64,000 bases of DNA from Pseudomonadota bacterium (GCA_016705325.1 JADIYJ010000030.1:67001-131000); one strand, 5' to 3'; shown: positions 43,989-56,260, counted from the first letter of the stretch. Notes: generated from the letters alone by a model not told the origin. Numbers and translations: made by a program.

Positions 43989-44513
43989 GTGCCAGTAACG
44001 GTACGCGACGCTCGCAGCTCGACCGAAGACCGCGAATGGATCCGGGCGGTCTACCGTGACTATCTGTCCGAACTTTCCGCGTCCAAGACCGGATTGTTCC
44101 CGGCGCTTGGCGAGTGGGATGCGCGCGAAAGCGAGTTCCTGGCCGGTTGGTTCGCCGATTCCGGTGCCAATCCGTTCGTGATTCTCGACGAGGGCCACCG
44201 CGCCGGCTTCGCCCTCGTATCGCGTCCGCCTGCGTTTCCGCGCACGTCGGTCAACTACCGGATGGCTGAATTCTTCATCGTGGGCGCTGCGCGCCGCCGC
44301 GGCGTTGGCGCGTTCGCCGCCTCGCTGCTGTTCAACCGCTTTGCCGGCGACTGGGAAGTCCTCGAGGACGAGCAGAACCGCCCCGCGCTGCAGTTCTGGC
44401 GCCGCGTGATAGCGCGCCAGACATCTGGCCAGTTCTCGGAGACGCGCGCTGGCGGGGAAGTGCGCCATCGCTTCCGCACGGAAGCGCGCCCCTCGGTGCG
44501 CGGCGCCAGCTGA
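43989..44513 (+). CDS. GNAT-family N-acetyltransferase
   Basis: The GTG start gives 174 residues. The fold follows the GNAT pattern: RDARSSTEDREWIRAVYRDY at the start, a central strand around FALVSRPP, strand 4 MAEFFIVGAARRRGVGAFAA carrying the R/Q-x-x-G-x-G/A acetyl-CoA loop as RRRGVG (about residues 97-102), and NRPALQFWRRVI near 128. The substrate cannot be deduced. It stands between the lipoprotein gene and uvrA, with 150 bases before it and 180 after it in which I see nothing else. Confidence 0.8.
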   Translation: MPVTVRDARSSTEDREWIRAVYRDYLSELSASKTGLFPALGEWDARESEFLAGWFADSGANPFVILDEGHRAGFALVSRPPAFPRTSVNYRMAEFFIVGAARRRGVGAFAASLLFNRFAGDWEVLEDEQNRPALQFWRRVIARQTSGQFSETRAGGEVRHRFRTEARPSVRGAS

Positions 44514-44693
44514 CTGCCTCACCTCGACAAGTCGACATCCCCGCGAGGCGTTGATCCCGAGCCTTATCCCTCACTTGGAAAGGCAGACACGCACTCGCGA
44601 TAAGGCAGGCACGAAAGGACAGGCCGGACCGTGCGCCGACAGTGCGAACTTCACCGCGACGCCGTACGCCGGGCCCCGGGCGCCGCGACGCAG

Positions 44694-47516
<2,823 letters not shown>

Positions 47517-47528
47517 TCAGCTCAGCTT

Positions 47529-47552
47529 GCAGGCTGCCGGGAGGCAGCCTGC
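47529..47552. promoter_or_regulatory. Perfect 10-bp inverted repeat between uvrA and the MFS gene
   Basis: GCAGGCTGCC, loop GGGA, GGCAGCCTGC. It lies 12 bases from the uvrA start codon on one side and directly beside a TAATAT box (47553-47558) facing the MFS gene on the other. It could be an operator shared by the two genes, or an mRNA hairpin in the uvrA leader. Confidence 0.55.
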
Positions 47553-47621
47553 TAATATATGCGGCTCTTCCGATCCGAGGCAAAGACCATCCGACCCCGT
47601 GAGTCGCCCCCGCGGCTGGCA

Positions 47622-48806
47622 ATGACGTCCAGCGAGCGCCGGTCTGTCGGCGCGCTGGCGGCTGTCTACGCGTCGCGCATGCTCGGCATGTTCCTGATGC
47701 TGCCGGTGCTGGCCCTGTACGCCCACACGCTGCCCGACTACTCCCCCGAGATGCTGGGCCTGGCGATGGGTGCGTACGGCCTGACGCAGGCGGTGCTGCA
47801 GATCCCGTTCGGGCGCTGGTCGGACCGCTTCGGCCGCAAGCCGCTGATTACTATCGGGTTGTTGTTCTATGCAGCCGGGTCCGTGCTCGGCATGTTCGCG
47901 CACACCACGTGGCTGCTGGTGCTGGCCCGCGGCGTCCAGGGTGCCGGCGCCGTCTCGGCTTCGGTCACGGCGTTGATGGCCGACCTGACCCGCAGCGAGG
48001 TCCGCACCCGCGCGATGGCCGTGATCGGCATCAGCATCGGGCTGTCCTTCGTCGCAGCGTTGATTGTCGCGCCGGTGCTGGATGCCGCCGTGGGCGTGCC
48101 GGGTATCTTCGGCATCATGCTGGCGATGGCGATCCTGGGACTGCTGCTGCTGCATCTCGCGGTCCCGGCCGAGCCGGAGCGGACGGGCGGGGCCGAAAGC
48201 CGCAAGCTGTCGGGCATGCTGGAAATCGTCAGCCGGCCGCCGCTGCGCCCGCTGTATTTCGGCATGTTCGCGCTGCACGCGATCATGACCGCAACGTTCA
48301 TTTCGGTGCCGCAGGTACTGGAGCAGACACTGGGGGTCGCCCGGGCGTCGCACTGGGCCGTTTACCTGTGTGTGTTCGTCGCCTCGCTGGTCGGTACCGT
48401 GCCGTTGATCCTGCGAACCGAAAGGACCAGCACCAGAGGAGCAGGGCTGTTCCTTCTGTCGGTCGTGCTGGTCGGCGTGGCGCAGGCCCTGCTGGGATTC
48501 GATCACGCCGACTACTGGGTCGTGATGGCGGCGCTGACCCTGTTCTTTGCAGTCTTCAATTTCCTCGAAGCCCGCCTGCCGGCCTTGCTGACCCTGATGG
48601 CCCCGGCCGCCGACCGCGGCGCCGCCCTCGGTGTCTTCGCGACCTCCCAGTTCCTGGGCGCGTTCTTCGGCGGCGTGATGGGTGGCATCCTGCTGGGCCG
48701 GTTCGGCATCTCCGGCGTGTTCTGGGGCTGTGCCGTCTTGGCCTTCGTCTGGGCGCTGCTGGTGTTCCGGCCGTCCCTGGTCACCCCCGAGGTCGTTTCC
48801 AGCTGA
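47622..48806 (+). CDS. MFS transporter, drug-efflux type
   Basis: A 12-helix major facilitator protein of 394 residues from the ATG at 47622 (MTSSERRSVGALAAVYASRM). The in-frame upstream stretch to 47559 is hydrophilic and lacks a good ribosome site. The MFS signature loop between helices 2 and 3 is FGRWSDRFGRKPLI, and helix 4 has LLVLARGVQGAGA. The substrate is unknown. The order uvrA-(divergent) MFS-ssb is common in gammaproteobacteria such as Pseudomonas. Confidence 0.9.
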   Translation: MTSSERRSVGALAAVYASRMLGMFLMLPVLALYAHTLPDYSPEMLGLAMGAYGLTQAVLQIPFGRWSDRFGRKPLITIGLLFYAAGSVLGMFAHTTWLLVLARGVQGAGAVSASVTALMADLTRSEVRTRAMAVIGISIGLSFVAALIVAPVLDAAVGVPGIFGIMLAMAILGLLLLHLAVPAEPERTGGAESRKLSGMLEIVSRPPLRPLYFGMFALHAIMTATFISVPQVLEQTLGVARASHWAVYLCVFVASLVGTVPLILRTERTSTRGAGLFLLSVVLVGVAQALLGFDHADYWVVMAALTLFFAVFNFLEARLPALLTLMAPAADRGAALGVFATSQFLGAFFGGVMGGILLGRFGISGVFWGCAVLAFVWALLVFRPSLVTPEVVSS

Positions 48807-48893
48807 ATCCGGCCGTTTTGCATGCTTACGCGCCGATCCCCCGGTTGCCGTAAAATCCCACCACTTTCCCCACTCCTGCGCAGGCTTCCCCGA

Positions 48894-49370
48894 ATGGCAC
48901 GTGGCATCAACAAAGTCATCCTCGTCGGCAACCTCGGCAAGGATCCCGAGACGCGCTACATGCCGAACGGCAAGGCCGTCACCAATTTCAGCATCGCCAC
49001 TTCCGAGAGCTGGAAGGACAAGCAGACCGGCGAACAGCGCGAACAGACGGAGTGGCACAACATCGTCATGTACGACCGCCTCGCCGAGATCGCGGCCGAG
49101 TACCTGAAAAAGGGCTCGCAGGTCTACGTCGAAGGCAAGCTGCGCACGCGCAAGTGGCAGGACAAGGAAGGCCGCGATCGCTACACCACCGAGATCAACG
49201 CCAACGAGATGCAGATGCTTGGCGGACGCGCGGGTGGCGGTGGTGGTGGCATGGGCGGCGACGAGTCGCGCGGGGAAGGCCGTCCGGCGCCAGCGAGCGC
49301 TGGCAGCAGTGGGCGCGCGCCGGCGCAGGGTCCGGAAGAATCGCCGTTCGACGACGACATCCCGTTCTGA
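48894..49370 (+). CDS. ssb: Single-stranded DNA-binding protein
   Basis: SSB coats single-stranded DNA in replication and repair. The ATG at 48894 gives MARGINKVILVGNLGKDPET and 158 residues. The OB fold spans about residues 1-112. A glycine/serine/proline-rich linker with GGGGGGMGG follows. The acidic tip DDDIPF is the docking peptide for partner proteins. The open frame upstream of the ATG is not coding. A TAAAAT box lies 43 bases upstream, but no -35 box fits well. Confidence 0.96.
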   Translation: MARGINKVILVGNLGKDPETRYMPNGKAVTNFSIATSESWKDKQTGEQREQTEWHNIVMYDRLAEIAAEYLKKGSQVYVEGKLRTRKWQDKEGRDRYTTEINANEMQMLGGRAGGGGGGMGGDESRGEGRPAPASAGSSGRAPAQGPEESPFDDDIPF

Positions 49371-49464
49371 ATCGCGGCGCGAAATCGCGGCTCCAGCCGG
49401 GGGCCGGCCGCCGAAACCGGGGCCGGGCCTGTGTGGTCGCGACGTTCCGTATACTTGCCGCCCC

Positions 49465-50811
49465 ATGCTGCGCGTTCACCTCAAGACCTTCGGCTGCCAG
49501 ATGAACGAGTACGACTCCGCCAGGATGGCGGACGTGCTGCGCGATTGCGGCGGTTACGAACCCACCGAGAATCCGGAAGAGGCCGACCTGCTGCTGCTCA
49601 ACACGTGCTCCGTGCGCGAGAAGGCGCAGGAGAAAGTGTTCTCGCAGCTTGGCCGCTGGCGCGACCTGAAGGCCGCGCGCCCGCACGTCATCATCGGCGT
49701 GGGAGGTTGCGTGGCGAGCCAGGAAGGCGAGGGCATCACCGAGCGGGCGCCGTTCGTCGATCTCGTGTTCGGCCCGCAGACGATCCACCGCCTGCCCGAC
49801 ATGCTCGCGCAGTTGCGCAGCCAGGGACGCGCGGTGGTCGACATCAGCTTCCCTGAGATCGAGAAGTTCGACCGGTTGCCCGCGCCGCGAGCCGAAGGCG
49901 TGACGGCCTTCGTCTCGATCATGGAAGGCTGCAGCAAGTACTGCACGTTCTGCGTGGTGCCATACACGCGCGGCGAAGAAGTCAGCCGCCCACTCGAGCA
50001 GGTGCTGGCCGAAGTTCGTGCACTGGCGCAGCAGGGCGTGGTCGAGATCACGCTGCTGGGCCAGAACGTAAACGCCTATCGCGGCCCGATGGCGGCGGGC
50101 GGCCAGGCGGACCTCGCCGCCCTCAGCTACCTCGTCGCGGCCGTGCCCGGCATCGAGCGCATTCGCTTCACGACCTCGCACCCGGTCGAGTTCACCGACA
50201 GCCTGATCGAGGCCTACCGGGACGTGCCGCAGCTTGCCAACTACCTGCACCTGCCGGTGCAGAGCGGTTCGGACCGTGTGCTCGCGCTGATGAAGCGCGG
50301 CCACACCGTGCTCGAATACAAGCAGAAGCTGCGCCGTCTGCGCGATGTCCGGCCCGACATCAGCCTGACGACGGACATCATCGTCGGCTTTCCGGGCGAG
50401 ACGGAGCGTGATTTCGCGGCCACACTCGAGCTGGTGCGCGACATCGGCTTCGACCAGAGCTTCAGCTTCATCTACAGCCAGCGGCCCGGCACGCCCGCGT
50501 CGTCGCTGCCGGACGAGGTGACGCACGCCGAAAAACAGGCGCGCCTCGAACGGCTGCAGGCCCAGCTCAATGCGCAGGCGCGGGCGATCAGCCAACGGAT
50601 GGTCGGCACCACCCAGCGGGTGCTGGTCGAGCGGCCGTCGAAGCGCGACACGCGCCAGCTCGCGGGCCGCACCGAGAACAACCGCTGGGTCAATTTCGAT
50701 GGCCCGGCTGCGCTCATCAACCGCTTCACCGACGTCGTCATCACCGAGGCGATGCCGAATTCGCTGCGGGGCCGGCTGGTCGCCGCAGAGCCTGCCCGGA
50801 GCAGCGCTTGA
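49465..50811 (+). CDS. miaB: tRNA-2-methylthio-N6-dimethylallyladenosine synthase MiaB
   Basis: MiaB adds a methylthio group to i6A37 of tRNAs, using radical SAM chemistry and two iron-sulfur clusters. The ATG at 49465 starts MLRVHLKTFGCQMNEYDSAR and gives 448 residues. The N-terminal cluster ligands are C11, C48 and C82; the radical-SAM CxxxCxxC is C156, C160 and C163. A TRAM domain closes the protein (about 380-440). The stop overlaps a TTG that starts phoH. This is the first gene of the miaB-phoH-ybeY-corC-lnt operon. Confidence 0.96.
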   Translation: MLRVHLKTFGCQMNEYDSARMADVLRDCGGYEPTENPEEADLLLLNTCSVREKAQEKVFSQLGRWRDLKAARPHVIIGVGGCVASQEGEGITERAPFVDLVFGPQTIHRLPDMLAQLRSQGRAVVDISFPEIEKFDRLPAPRAEGVTAFVSIMEGCSKYCTFCVVPYTRGEEVSRPLEQVLAEVRALAQQGVVEITLLGQNVNAYRGPMAAGGQADLAALSYLVAAVPGIERIRFTTSHPVEFTDSLIEAYRDVPQLANYLHLPVQSGSDRVLALMKRGHTVLEYKQKLRRLRDVRPDISLTTDIIVGFPGETERDFAATLELVRDIGFDQSFSFIYSQRPGTPASSLPDEVTHAEKQARLERLQAQLNAQARAISQRMVGTTQRVLVERPSKRDTRQLAGRTENNRWVNFDGPAALINRFTDVVITEAMPNSLRGRLVAAEPARSSA

Positions 50812-51794
50812 ACGCACAGGTCGAATCGCGCGAGTTCTCGCTCGCTGGCGCCGACAATTCGCGACTCGCAAATTTTGCGGGACCGACGGAGCAGAACCTG
50901 CGTCACGTCGAGGAACGCCTCGGCGTCGAAGTGCGCCGGCGCGGCCATGACCTGCAGGTGCTTGGACCCGCCGCGGCGGTGACCAATGCGACTGCGGTGC
51001 TCGCCCGGATGTACGAACTGTCGGCGCAGGAAACCCTCTCGCCGGACCGTGTGCATCTCTGCGTGCAGGAGTTCGGTTTCCCGCGTGCCGTCACGGAGCA
51101 GGCGACGGGCGGCAGTGAAACGGTGGTGCACACGCAGCGCGGCGGCATCCGCGGCCGCGGGCCGAACCAGCGCCAGTATCTCGACCAGATTCGCGTGCAT
51201 GACCTCACGTTCGGCATCGGTCCCGCCGGCACGGGCAAGACCTATCTCGCGGTTGCCAGCGCCGTCGAAGCGCTGCATTCCGGCAGCGTGCGTCGCATCG
51301 TGCTCGTGCGGCCGGCGGTCGAGGCCGGCGAACGGCTCGGTTTCCTGCCGGGCGACATGGCGCAGAAAGTCGATCCGTACCTGCGGCCGATGTACGACGC
51401 GCTCTACGAGATGATGGGTTTCGACCGTGTTGCCCGCAACATCGAGCGGCAGGTCATCGAAGTGGCGCCGCTCGCGTTCATGCGCGGCCGTTCGCTCAAT
51501 GACTCGTTCATCATCCTCGACGAAGCGCAGAACACCTCGGTCGAGCAGATGAAGATGTTCCTGACGCGCCTCGGCTTCGGCTCGAAGGCCGTCGTCACCG
51601 GCGACATCACGCAGGTGGACCTCCCGCGGCAGCAGCGTTCGGGACTCCGTCACGCAATCGAAGTGCTGCGCGGCGTCGATGGCGTCGCCTTCACGTTCTT
51701 CAACGCGCTTGACGTCGTGCGTCACCCGCTGGTGCAGCGGATCGTGCAGGCGTACGAGCGCAATTCGGACGCCGACGACGCCAGGGACCGTTGA
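50808..51794 (+). CDS. ybeZ: PhoH-like ATPase (YbeZ)
   Basis: A PhoH-family P-loop ATPase linked by position and data from E. coli to YbeY and ribosome/RNA maturation. The product has 328 residues from a TTG that overlaps the miaB stop. An N-terminal KH-like segment is followed by Walker A GPAGTGKT near residue 138 and Walker B FIILDEAQNT near 234. RRIVLVRPAVEAGERLGFLPGD, the family hallmark, lies between them. The start codon is the least certain point. Confidence 0.92.
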   Translation: MNAQVESREFSLAGADNSRLANFAGPTEQNLRHVEERLGVEVRRRGHDLQVLGPAAAVTNATAVLARMYELSAQETLSPDRVHLCVQEFGFPRAVTEQATGGSETVVHTQRGGIRGRGPNQRQYLDQIRVHDLTFGIGPAGTGKTYLAVASAVEALHSGSVRRIVLVRPAVEAGERLGFLPGDMAQKVDPYLRPMYDALYEMMGFDRVARNIERQVIEVAPLAFMRGRSLNDSFIILDEAQNTSVEQMKMFLTRLGFGSKAVVTGDITQVDLPRQQRSGLRHAIEVLRGVDGVAFTFFNALDVVRHPLVQRIVQAYERNSDADDARDR

Positions 51795-52348
51795 TGCGCA
51801 GCCAGTCCACCCGCGCCGCCGCCAATGCGCTGTCGCTCCTGCAGGTCGAGGTGCAGCTCGCCACGCGCCGGCCCTGGGCGCCGGGCACCGTCACCCTGCG
51901 CCGCTGGGCGCGTGCCGCCCATGCGGGAGGACTCGAGTCCTTGCCGGTGCGAAAGCGCCGGATGCACGCAGCGGCCGGGCAGGGCGCCGCCGCCTGCCTG
52001 CGCATCGTGGGCAGCGCCGAGAGCCGGCGCCTGGACCGCGAGTACCGCGGCAAAGACCAGCCGACCAACGTGCTGTCGTTCCCCTCGTCGCCCGAGGAGC
52101 GTGTCGCCACCGGCATGCTCGGGGATCTCGTGATCTGCGCCCCGGTCGTGGCGCGCGAAGCCCGCGAGCAGCGCAAGACGCTGCGCGCCCACTGGGCCCA
52201 CATGGTGGTGCACGGCATGCTGCACCTGCTGGACTATGACCACGGGGGCGCGCGCGATGCCCGCACGATGGAGGCGCTCGAGGTGGAAATCCTGCGCGGA
52301 TTGGGGTTTCATGACCCGTATCGCCCGCTCACCGAACAGGCTGTATGA
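51794..52348 (+). CDS. ybeY: Endoribonuclease YbeY
   Basis: YbeY is a zinc-dependent endoribonuclease for 16S rRNA 3' maturation and ribosome quality control. The ATG at 51794 (184 residues) overlaps the end of phoH; a TTG three bases earlier is also possible. The metal-binding motif is HGMLHLLDYDH, the family's H-x3-H-x5-H pattern. TNVLSFPSSPEE and LGDLVICAPVV are conserved. The N-terminus is about 25 residues longer than in E. coli (155). Confidence 0.94.
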   Translation: MRSQSTRAAANALSLLQVEVQLATRRPWAPGTVTLRRWARAAHAGGLESLPVRKRRMHAAAGQGAAACLRIVGSAESRRLDREYRGKDQPTNVLSFPSSPEERVATGMLGDLVICAPVVAREAREQRKTLRAHWAHMVVHGMLHLLDYDHGGARDARTMEALEVEILRGLGFHDPYRPLTEQAV

Positions 52349-53211
52349 GTAGTAGCGGACAAACGGGTGCGACTGGCAGCTGGCTCAGGCGACTGGCCAA
52401 CTCGATCACGGGCGAGCCGCGCGATCTCGACGAACTCGCAGCCATCCTGGTCGAGGCCCGGGAACGCGGGCTGATCGACGCCGACGTCCTGCAGATGCTG
52501 GAGTCCGTCCTGGAAGTATCCGAGATCCAGGTGCGCGACATCATGGTGCCGCGTTCGCAGATGGTCGTGATCAACCGCGACGAGCCGGTCGAAAAGATCC
52601 TGCCGGTCGTCATCGAATCGGGGCACTCGCGCTTTCCCGTCGTCGGCGAGGATCGCGACGAGGTGCAGGGCATCCTGCTCGCCAAGGACCTGCTGCGGTT
52701 CTTCGTCGAGGACCAGCGCGATGACTTCGACATCAAGGAATGCCTGCGTCCCGCGGTGTTCATTCCGGAGAGCAAGCGTCTCAACGTGCTGCTCAAGGAA
52801 TTCCGCGTCACACACAACCACATGGCGATCGTCGTCGACGAATACGGCGGCGTGTCGGGCCTGCTCACGATCGAAGACGTGCTCGAGCAGATCGTGGGCG
52901 ACATCGGCGACGAATACGATGTCGACGAGAGTGAGGGCATCCGCAAGGAAGCCGACCGCAGCTGGACGGTGCCTGCGCTCACGCGCATCGAGGACTTCAA
53001 CCAGGCGTTCGGCACGCGGTTCTCCGACGAGGAATGCGACACCATCGGCGGCCTGATCCTGCAGGAACTGGGGCGGATGCCGCGCCGCGGCGAAGCCGTG
53101 CAGATCGGCGGGCTCGAACTGAAAGTGACCCGCGCGGACCGGCGCCGCATCGAGACCCTGCGTGTGACTTCGCCGCGCGACCTCGACATACGCCCGGCAG
53201 ATGGCGGCTAG
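52345..53211 (+). CDS. corC: CorC/HlyC-family CBS-domain protein
   Basis: The E. coli orthologue YbeX/CorC is tied to magnesium/cobalt efflux and, more recently, to ribosome metabolism. The product has 288 residues, with four bases of overlap with ybeY (ATGA). Two CBS domains lie at about 60-190: VRDIMVPRSQMVVINRDEPV and MAIVVDEYGGVSGLLTIEDV, the latter a family signature. The C-terminal CorC/HlyC transporter-associated domain (about 205-280) contains FNQAFGTRFSDEECDTIGGL. There is no membrane helix, so it is cytoplasmic. Confidence 0.93.
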   Translation: MSSSGQTGATGSWLRRLANSITGEPRDLDELAAILVEARERGLIDADVLQMLESVLEVSEIQVRDIMVPRSQMVVINRDEPVEKILPVVIESGHSRFPVVGEDRDEVQGILLAKDLLRFFVEDQRDDFDIKECLRPAVFIPESKRLNVLLKEFRVTHNHMAIVVDEYGGVSGLLTIEDVLEQIVGDIGDEYDVDESEGIRKEADRSWTVPALTRIEDFNQAFGTRFSDEECDTIGGLILQELGRMPRRGEAVQIGGLELKVTRADRRRIETLRVTSPRDLDIRPADGG

Positions 53212-54733
53212 CCGGATGGACGTCGCTGCCCGCCTGCGCGGCCTCCACGGCTGGGGGCGCTGGCTGGCGCCGCCGCTCGGCGGCCTGCTCGCGCTCGCCT
53301 TTGCTCCCCGCTCTCATTACCTGCTGGCCTTCGCGTGCCCGGCCGCCTTGTTCGTGCTCTGGCATGGCGCGAGTCCGCGCGAAGCGGCGTGGCGCGGATT
53401 CCTGTTCACGGTCGGCACGTTCCTGGCGGGCACGTACTGGCTGTACCACAGCATCCATCTGGTCGGGCAGGCGCCCGTCTGGGTAGCTCTGCTGCTCATG
53501 CTCGGGCTCGTTGCGATCATGGGCGTCTACACCGCGATCGTCGGTTACGTCGGCGCGCGCTGGGCACCGGCCGGCGGGGCGCTGCGCTGGCTGTTGCTGC
53601 TGCCCGCGCTGTGGGTGCTCTCGGAGTGGATTCGCGGCTGGTTCCTGAGTGGATTTCCTTGGCTCGCGCTCGGGTACTCGCAGCTTGCGACACCGCTCCG
53701 TGGCTTTGCGCCGCTGCTCGGTGTGTACGGCGTGAGCCTCGCCGCCGCGGTTACCGCGGGTGCACTGGCCGCTTTGCTGCTCGGCGAGCGCCGTGACCGA
53801 ATCGTCGCTGCCGTCATCGTCCTGTGCGTGTGGGGCACCGGCAGCGCATTGACACGCATCGAATGGACGGTGCCGCGTGGGGCACCGATCCGCGCCGCGC
53901 TGCTGCAGGGTGCCGTGCCACAGTCGATGAAATGGGCGGCAGACCAGCGCGCGCATACGATGCAGTTGTACGCGGACATGATGGTGCCGCACCTCGGCGC
54001 AGACGTCATCGTCTGGCCGGAATCGGCGATTCCAGCGCTCGAGGCAAACGTGCGCCCGTTTCTCGCACAGATGTCCGCGCTTGCAAACGAAAGCGGCTCA
54101 TCGCTGCTGATGGGCCTGCTGCGGCGTGACGCAGCGACGGGTGCGTACTACAACTCGGTCGCGGCCTGGGCGCTGGAACAGCCGGTGCAGTGGTACGACA
54201 AGCGTCGACTTGTCCCCTTCGGCGAATTCTTCCCGGTGCCGCAGGCCGTGCGCGAGTGGTTGCGGCTCATGAACCTGCCGTATTCCGATTTCGAGCCGGG
54301 ACGTGCCGATCCTGCGTCGCTGCGGGCCGCGGGCGAAACGTTCGCGCCGACCATCTGCTACGAAGATGCCTACGGTTCCGAGCAACTCGGGCTGGCCCGT
54401 CAGTCGACACTGCTCGTCAACGTCACCAACGACGCCTGGTTCGGCAACTCGACCGCGCCGCATCAGCACCTCGACATCAGCCGCATGCGCGCGCTCGAGA
54501 GCGGGCGCGCGATGCTGCGCGCGACCAACGACGGCGTCACTGCACTGATCGAGCACGACGGTTCGCTGCTCGGAACGCTGCCGCAGTTCCGGCCTGGCGT
54601 GCTCACGGGCGAAGTGCAGCCGCGAACGGGTCGCACGCCTTACGTGCGATTCGGCAACTGGCCCATCCTTGCCGTGCTCTGGCTCGCACTCGCTGTCATC
54701 GTGGTGTCGTGCCGTCGGAGCAGCCGACGATGA
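53201..54733 (+). CDS. lnt: Apolipoprotein N-acyltransferase
   Basis: Lnt adds the third acyl chain to lipoproteins in the inner membrane; the two lipoproteins in this window (lptE product, alanine-rich lipoprotein) are potential substrates. The product has 510 residues from the ATG at 53201, 505 from the ATG at 53216; E. coli has 512. Six to seven N-terminal helices are followed by a periplasmic nitrilase domain with Glu274 (WPESA), Lys334 (YDKRRLVPFGE) and Cys386 (ICYEDAYG), matching the E. coli triad. A final helix (ILAVLWLALAVIVVSC) ends the protein. The start overlaps the end of corC. Confidence 0.95.
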   Translation: MAASRMDVAARLRGLHGWGRWLAPPLGGLLALAFAPRSHYLLAFACPAALFVLWHGASPREAAWRGFLFTVGTFLAGTYWLYHSIHLVGQAPVWVALLLMLGLVAIMGVYTAIVGYVGARWAPAGGALRWLLLLPALWVLSEWIRGWFLSGFPWLALGYSQLATPLRGFAPLLGVYGVSLAAAVTAGALAALLLGERRDRIVAAVIVLCVWGTGSALTRIEWTVPRGAPIRAALLQGAVPQSMKWAADQRAHTMQLYADMMVPHLGADVIVWPESAIPALEANVRPFLAQMSALANESGSSLLMGLLRRDAATGAYYNSVAAWALEQPVQWYDKRRLVPFGEFFPVPQAVREWLRLMNLPYSDFEPGRADPASLRAAGETFAPTICYEDAYGSEQLGLARQSTLLVNVTNDAWFGNSTAPHQHLDISRMRALESGRAMLRATNDGVTALIEHDGSLLGTLPQFRPGVLTGEVQPRTGRTPYVRFGNWPILAVLWLALAVIVVSCRRSSRR

Positions 54734-55806
54734 GCGAACACCGCGGTGCGTTGACCGCCGAAGGCGAGCTGTACCCGTCGCCACGCCGCGCGCTCGATTA
54801 CCTGGAGACCGTTCCGCCGGAACCCGGCCGCGCCATCGAGATCGGCGCCGGGCTGCGCTGGGCGCGCATTCCGCTGCCGATGGAGTTGAACCACATCAAC
54901 GTGTGGCTGCTGCGGCACGAAGACGGCTGGATGCTGGTGGACACGGGCCTCGCTCACGATGTCTGCCGCGCGGCGTGGCACAACCTCGAGGCGCACGATC
55001 TCGAGGGTCGCGCACTGCGTCGGATCTTCGTCACGCACGATCATCCGGATCACATGGGTCTCTCGCGCTGGCTGCATGAGCGCCACGGCGCGCCAGTGTG
55101 GATGGCCGAGATCGGCCACCGTTCGACTGGCGACTTTCTTGCTGCGTCGCCAGACGCCTGGCGTGAGCGGCAGCTTGCATTTGTCAGGGCGCACGGCATG
55201 GAGGTAGAACTCGAGACGTTGCGCCGAACATCGCGCATGGAACACGGCGCCTGGTTTGGCGGCCTGCCGCCCCTGGCGCAGGCATCCGCCGGCGGTGAGC
55301 GAGTGCATGCCGCCGGCCGCGACTGGGACATCATCGAGACCGGCGGCCATTGCCGCGGGCACCTTTGCCTGTATGACGCGCAGAACCATGTTCTGATCGC
55401 CGGCGATCAGGTCCTGCCCACGATCTCACCCAACGTGAGCGTGCTGCCGTCGCGGCCGGATGCGAATCCGCTGCGTGAATTCCTGGAATCGCTCGCGCGG
55501 CTCGAGCACTGCGCGCCGGACACGCTCGTGCTGCCGTCCCATGGCCGGCCGTTCCGGGGGCTGCACCGGCGCATCGAGGTGCTGCGCTCGCACCATCTCC
55601 AGCAACTGGAGAGCCTGCGACGGGTCTGCCGTGAGCCGCAAGTGGCCTACGGGCTGCTGCCGGTCATGTACGGGCGTCCGCTGCGCGGCAATCACCGCTT
55701 CCTGGCGCTCGGCGAAGCCGTCGCGCACCTGAATTGCCTTTGGCACGCAGGCGATCTCGAGCGTACCGTGGACGACGCCGGCCGTATCCATTTCTCGGCT
55801 GGCTGA
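54730..55806 (+). CDS. MBL-fold metallo-hydrolase
   Basis: The product has 358 residues; its ATG overlaps the lnt stop (ATGA). The metallo-beta-lactamase signature THDHPDHMG is near residue 104, with further ligands in GGHCRGHL (near 209) and AGDQVLP (near 229). An extra C-terminal winged-helix-like part (QLESLRRVCREPQVAYGLLP) is typical of the glyoxalase-II-like subgroup with a BLACT/LACTB2-type tail. The substrate is unknown; a thioester or phosphoester hydrolase is likely. Confidence 0.88.
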   Translation: MSEHRGALTAEGELYPSPRRALDYLETVPPEPGRAIEIGAGLRWARIPLPMELNHINVWLLRHEDGWMLVDTGLAHDVCRAAWHNLEAHDLEGRALRRIFVTHDHPDHMGLSRWLHERHGAPVWMAEIGHRSTGDFLAASPDAWRERQLAFVRAHGMEVELETLRRTSRMEHGAWFGGLPPLAQASAGGERVHAAGRDWDIIETGGHCRGHLCLYDAQNHVLIAGDQVLPTISPNVSVLPSRPDANPLREFLESLARLEHCAPDTLVLPSHGRPFRGLHRRIEVLRSHHLQQLESLRRVCREPQVAYGLLPVMYGRPLRGNHRFLALGEAVAHLNCLWHAGDLERTVDDAGRIHFSAG

Positions 55807-55816
55807 GGGAACTGGC

Positions 55817-56260
55817 ATGGAATTGTCCGCAGCGACGGTCTGGTGGGTGCTGGCAGGAATCGCGGTCGCAGTGGAACTGTCCACCGGCACCTTCTACATG
55901 TTGATGCTGGCGCTCGGCCTCGCGGCCGGAGCGATCGCGAGCCACGTCGGCTTCGGCGTGCCGCTGCAGATCGTCGCCGCGGCTGCGGTCGCCGGTGGCG
56001 GGACTGCGTTCTGGCGCTGGCGCCGCACGCGCGAGGCGCCAGCGCTGCCTGCAGCAAGCAATCGCGACGTCAATCTCGATATCGGTGAGCGCGTGTTCGT
56101 GCACGAATGGTCCCCGAATCGGACGGCGCGGGTACAGTATCGAGGCTCGCCCTGGGAAGCACGGCTGGCGCCGGGCGCGCCAGCCGCGGCCGGCGAGCAT
56201 CTCGTGAGCGCAGTGGAAGGCAACTGGCTCGTGCTCGAGCCCGCTGCTCCGCGGCAATGA
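55817..56260 (+). CDS. NfeD-like membrane protein
   Basis: The product has 147 residues. Two to three hydrophobic segments (about 7-75) start with TVWWVLAGIAVAVELSTGTF and are followed by a C-terminal OB-fold (about 85-140) with IGERVFVHEWSPNRTARVQY. Short NfeD proteins of this type (YbbK/QmcA partners) associate with stomatin/flotillin-like proteins in membrane microdomains. The stomatin-like gene follows 41 bases later, supporting the assignment. Confidence 0.85.
   Translation: MELSAATVWWVLAGIAVAVELSTGTFYMLMLALGLAAGAIASHVGFGVPLQIVAAAAVAGGGTAFWRWRRTREAPALPAASNRDVNLDIGERVFVHEWSPNRTARVQYRGSPWEARLAPGAPAAAGEHLVSAVEGNWLVLEPAAPRQ

Noticed and set aside
48811..48856. Sigma70 promoter in front of ssb
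   Set aside because: A TAAAAT box exists but no -35 box at 16-18 bases; left out as a feature.
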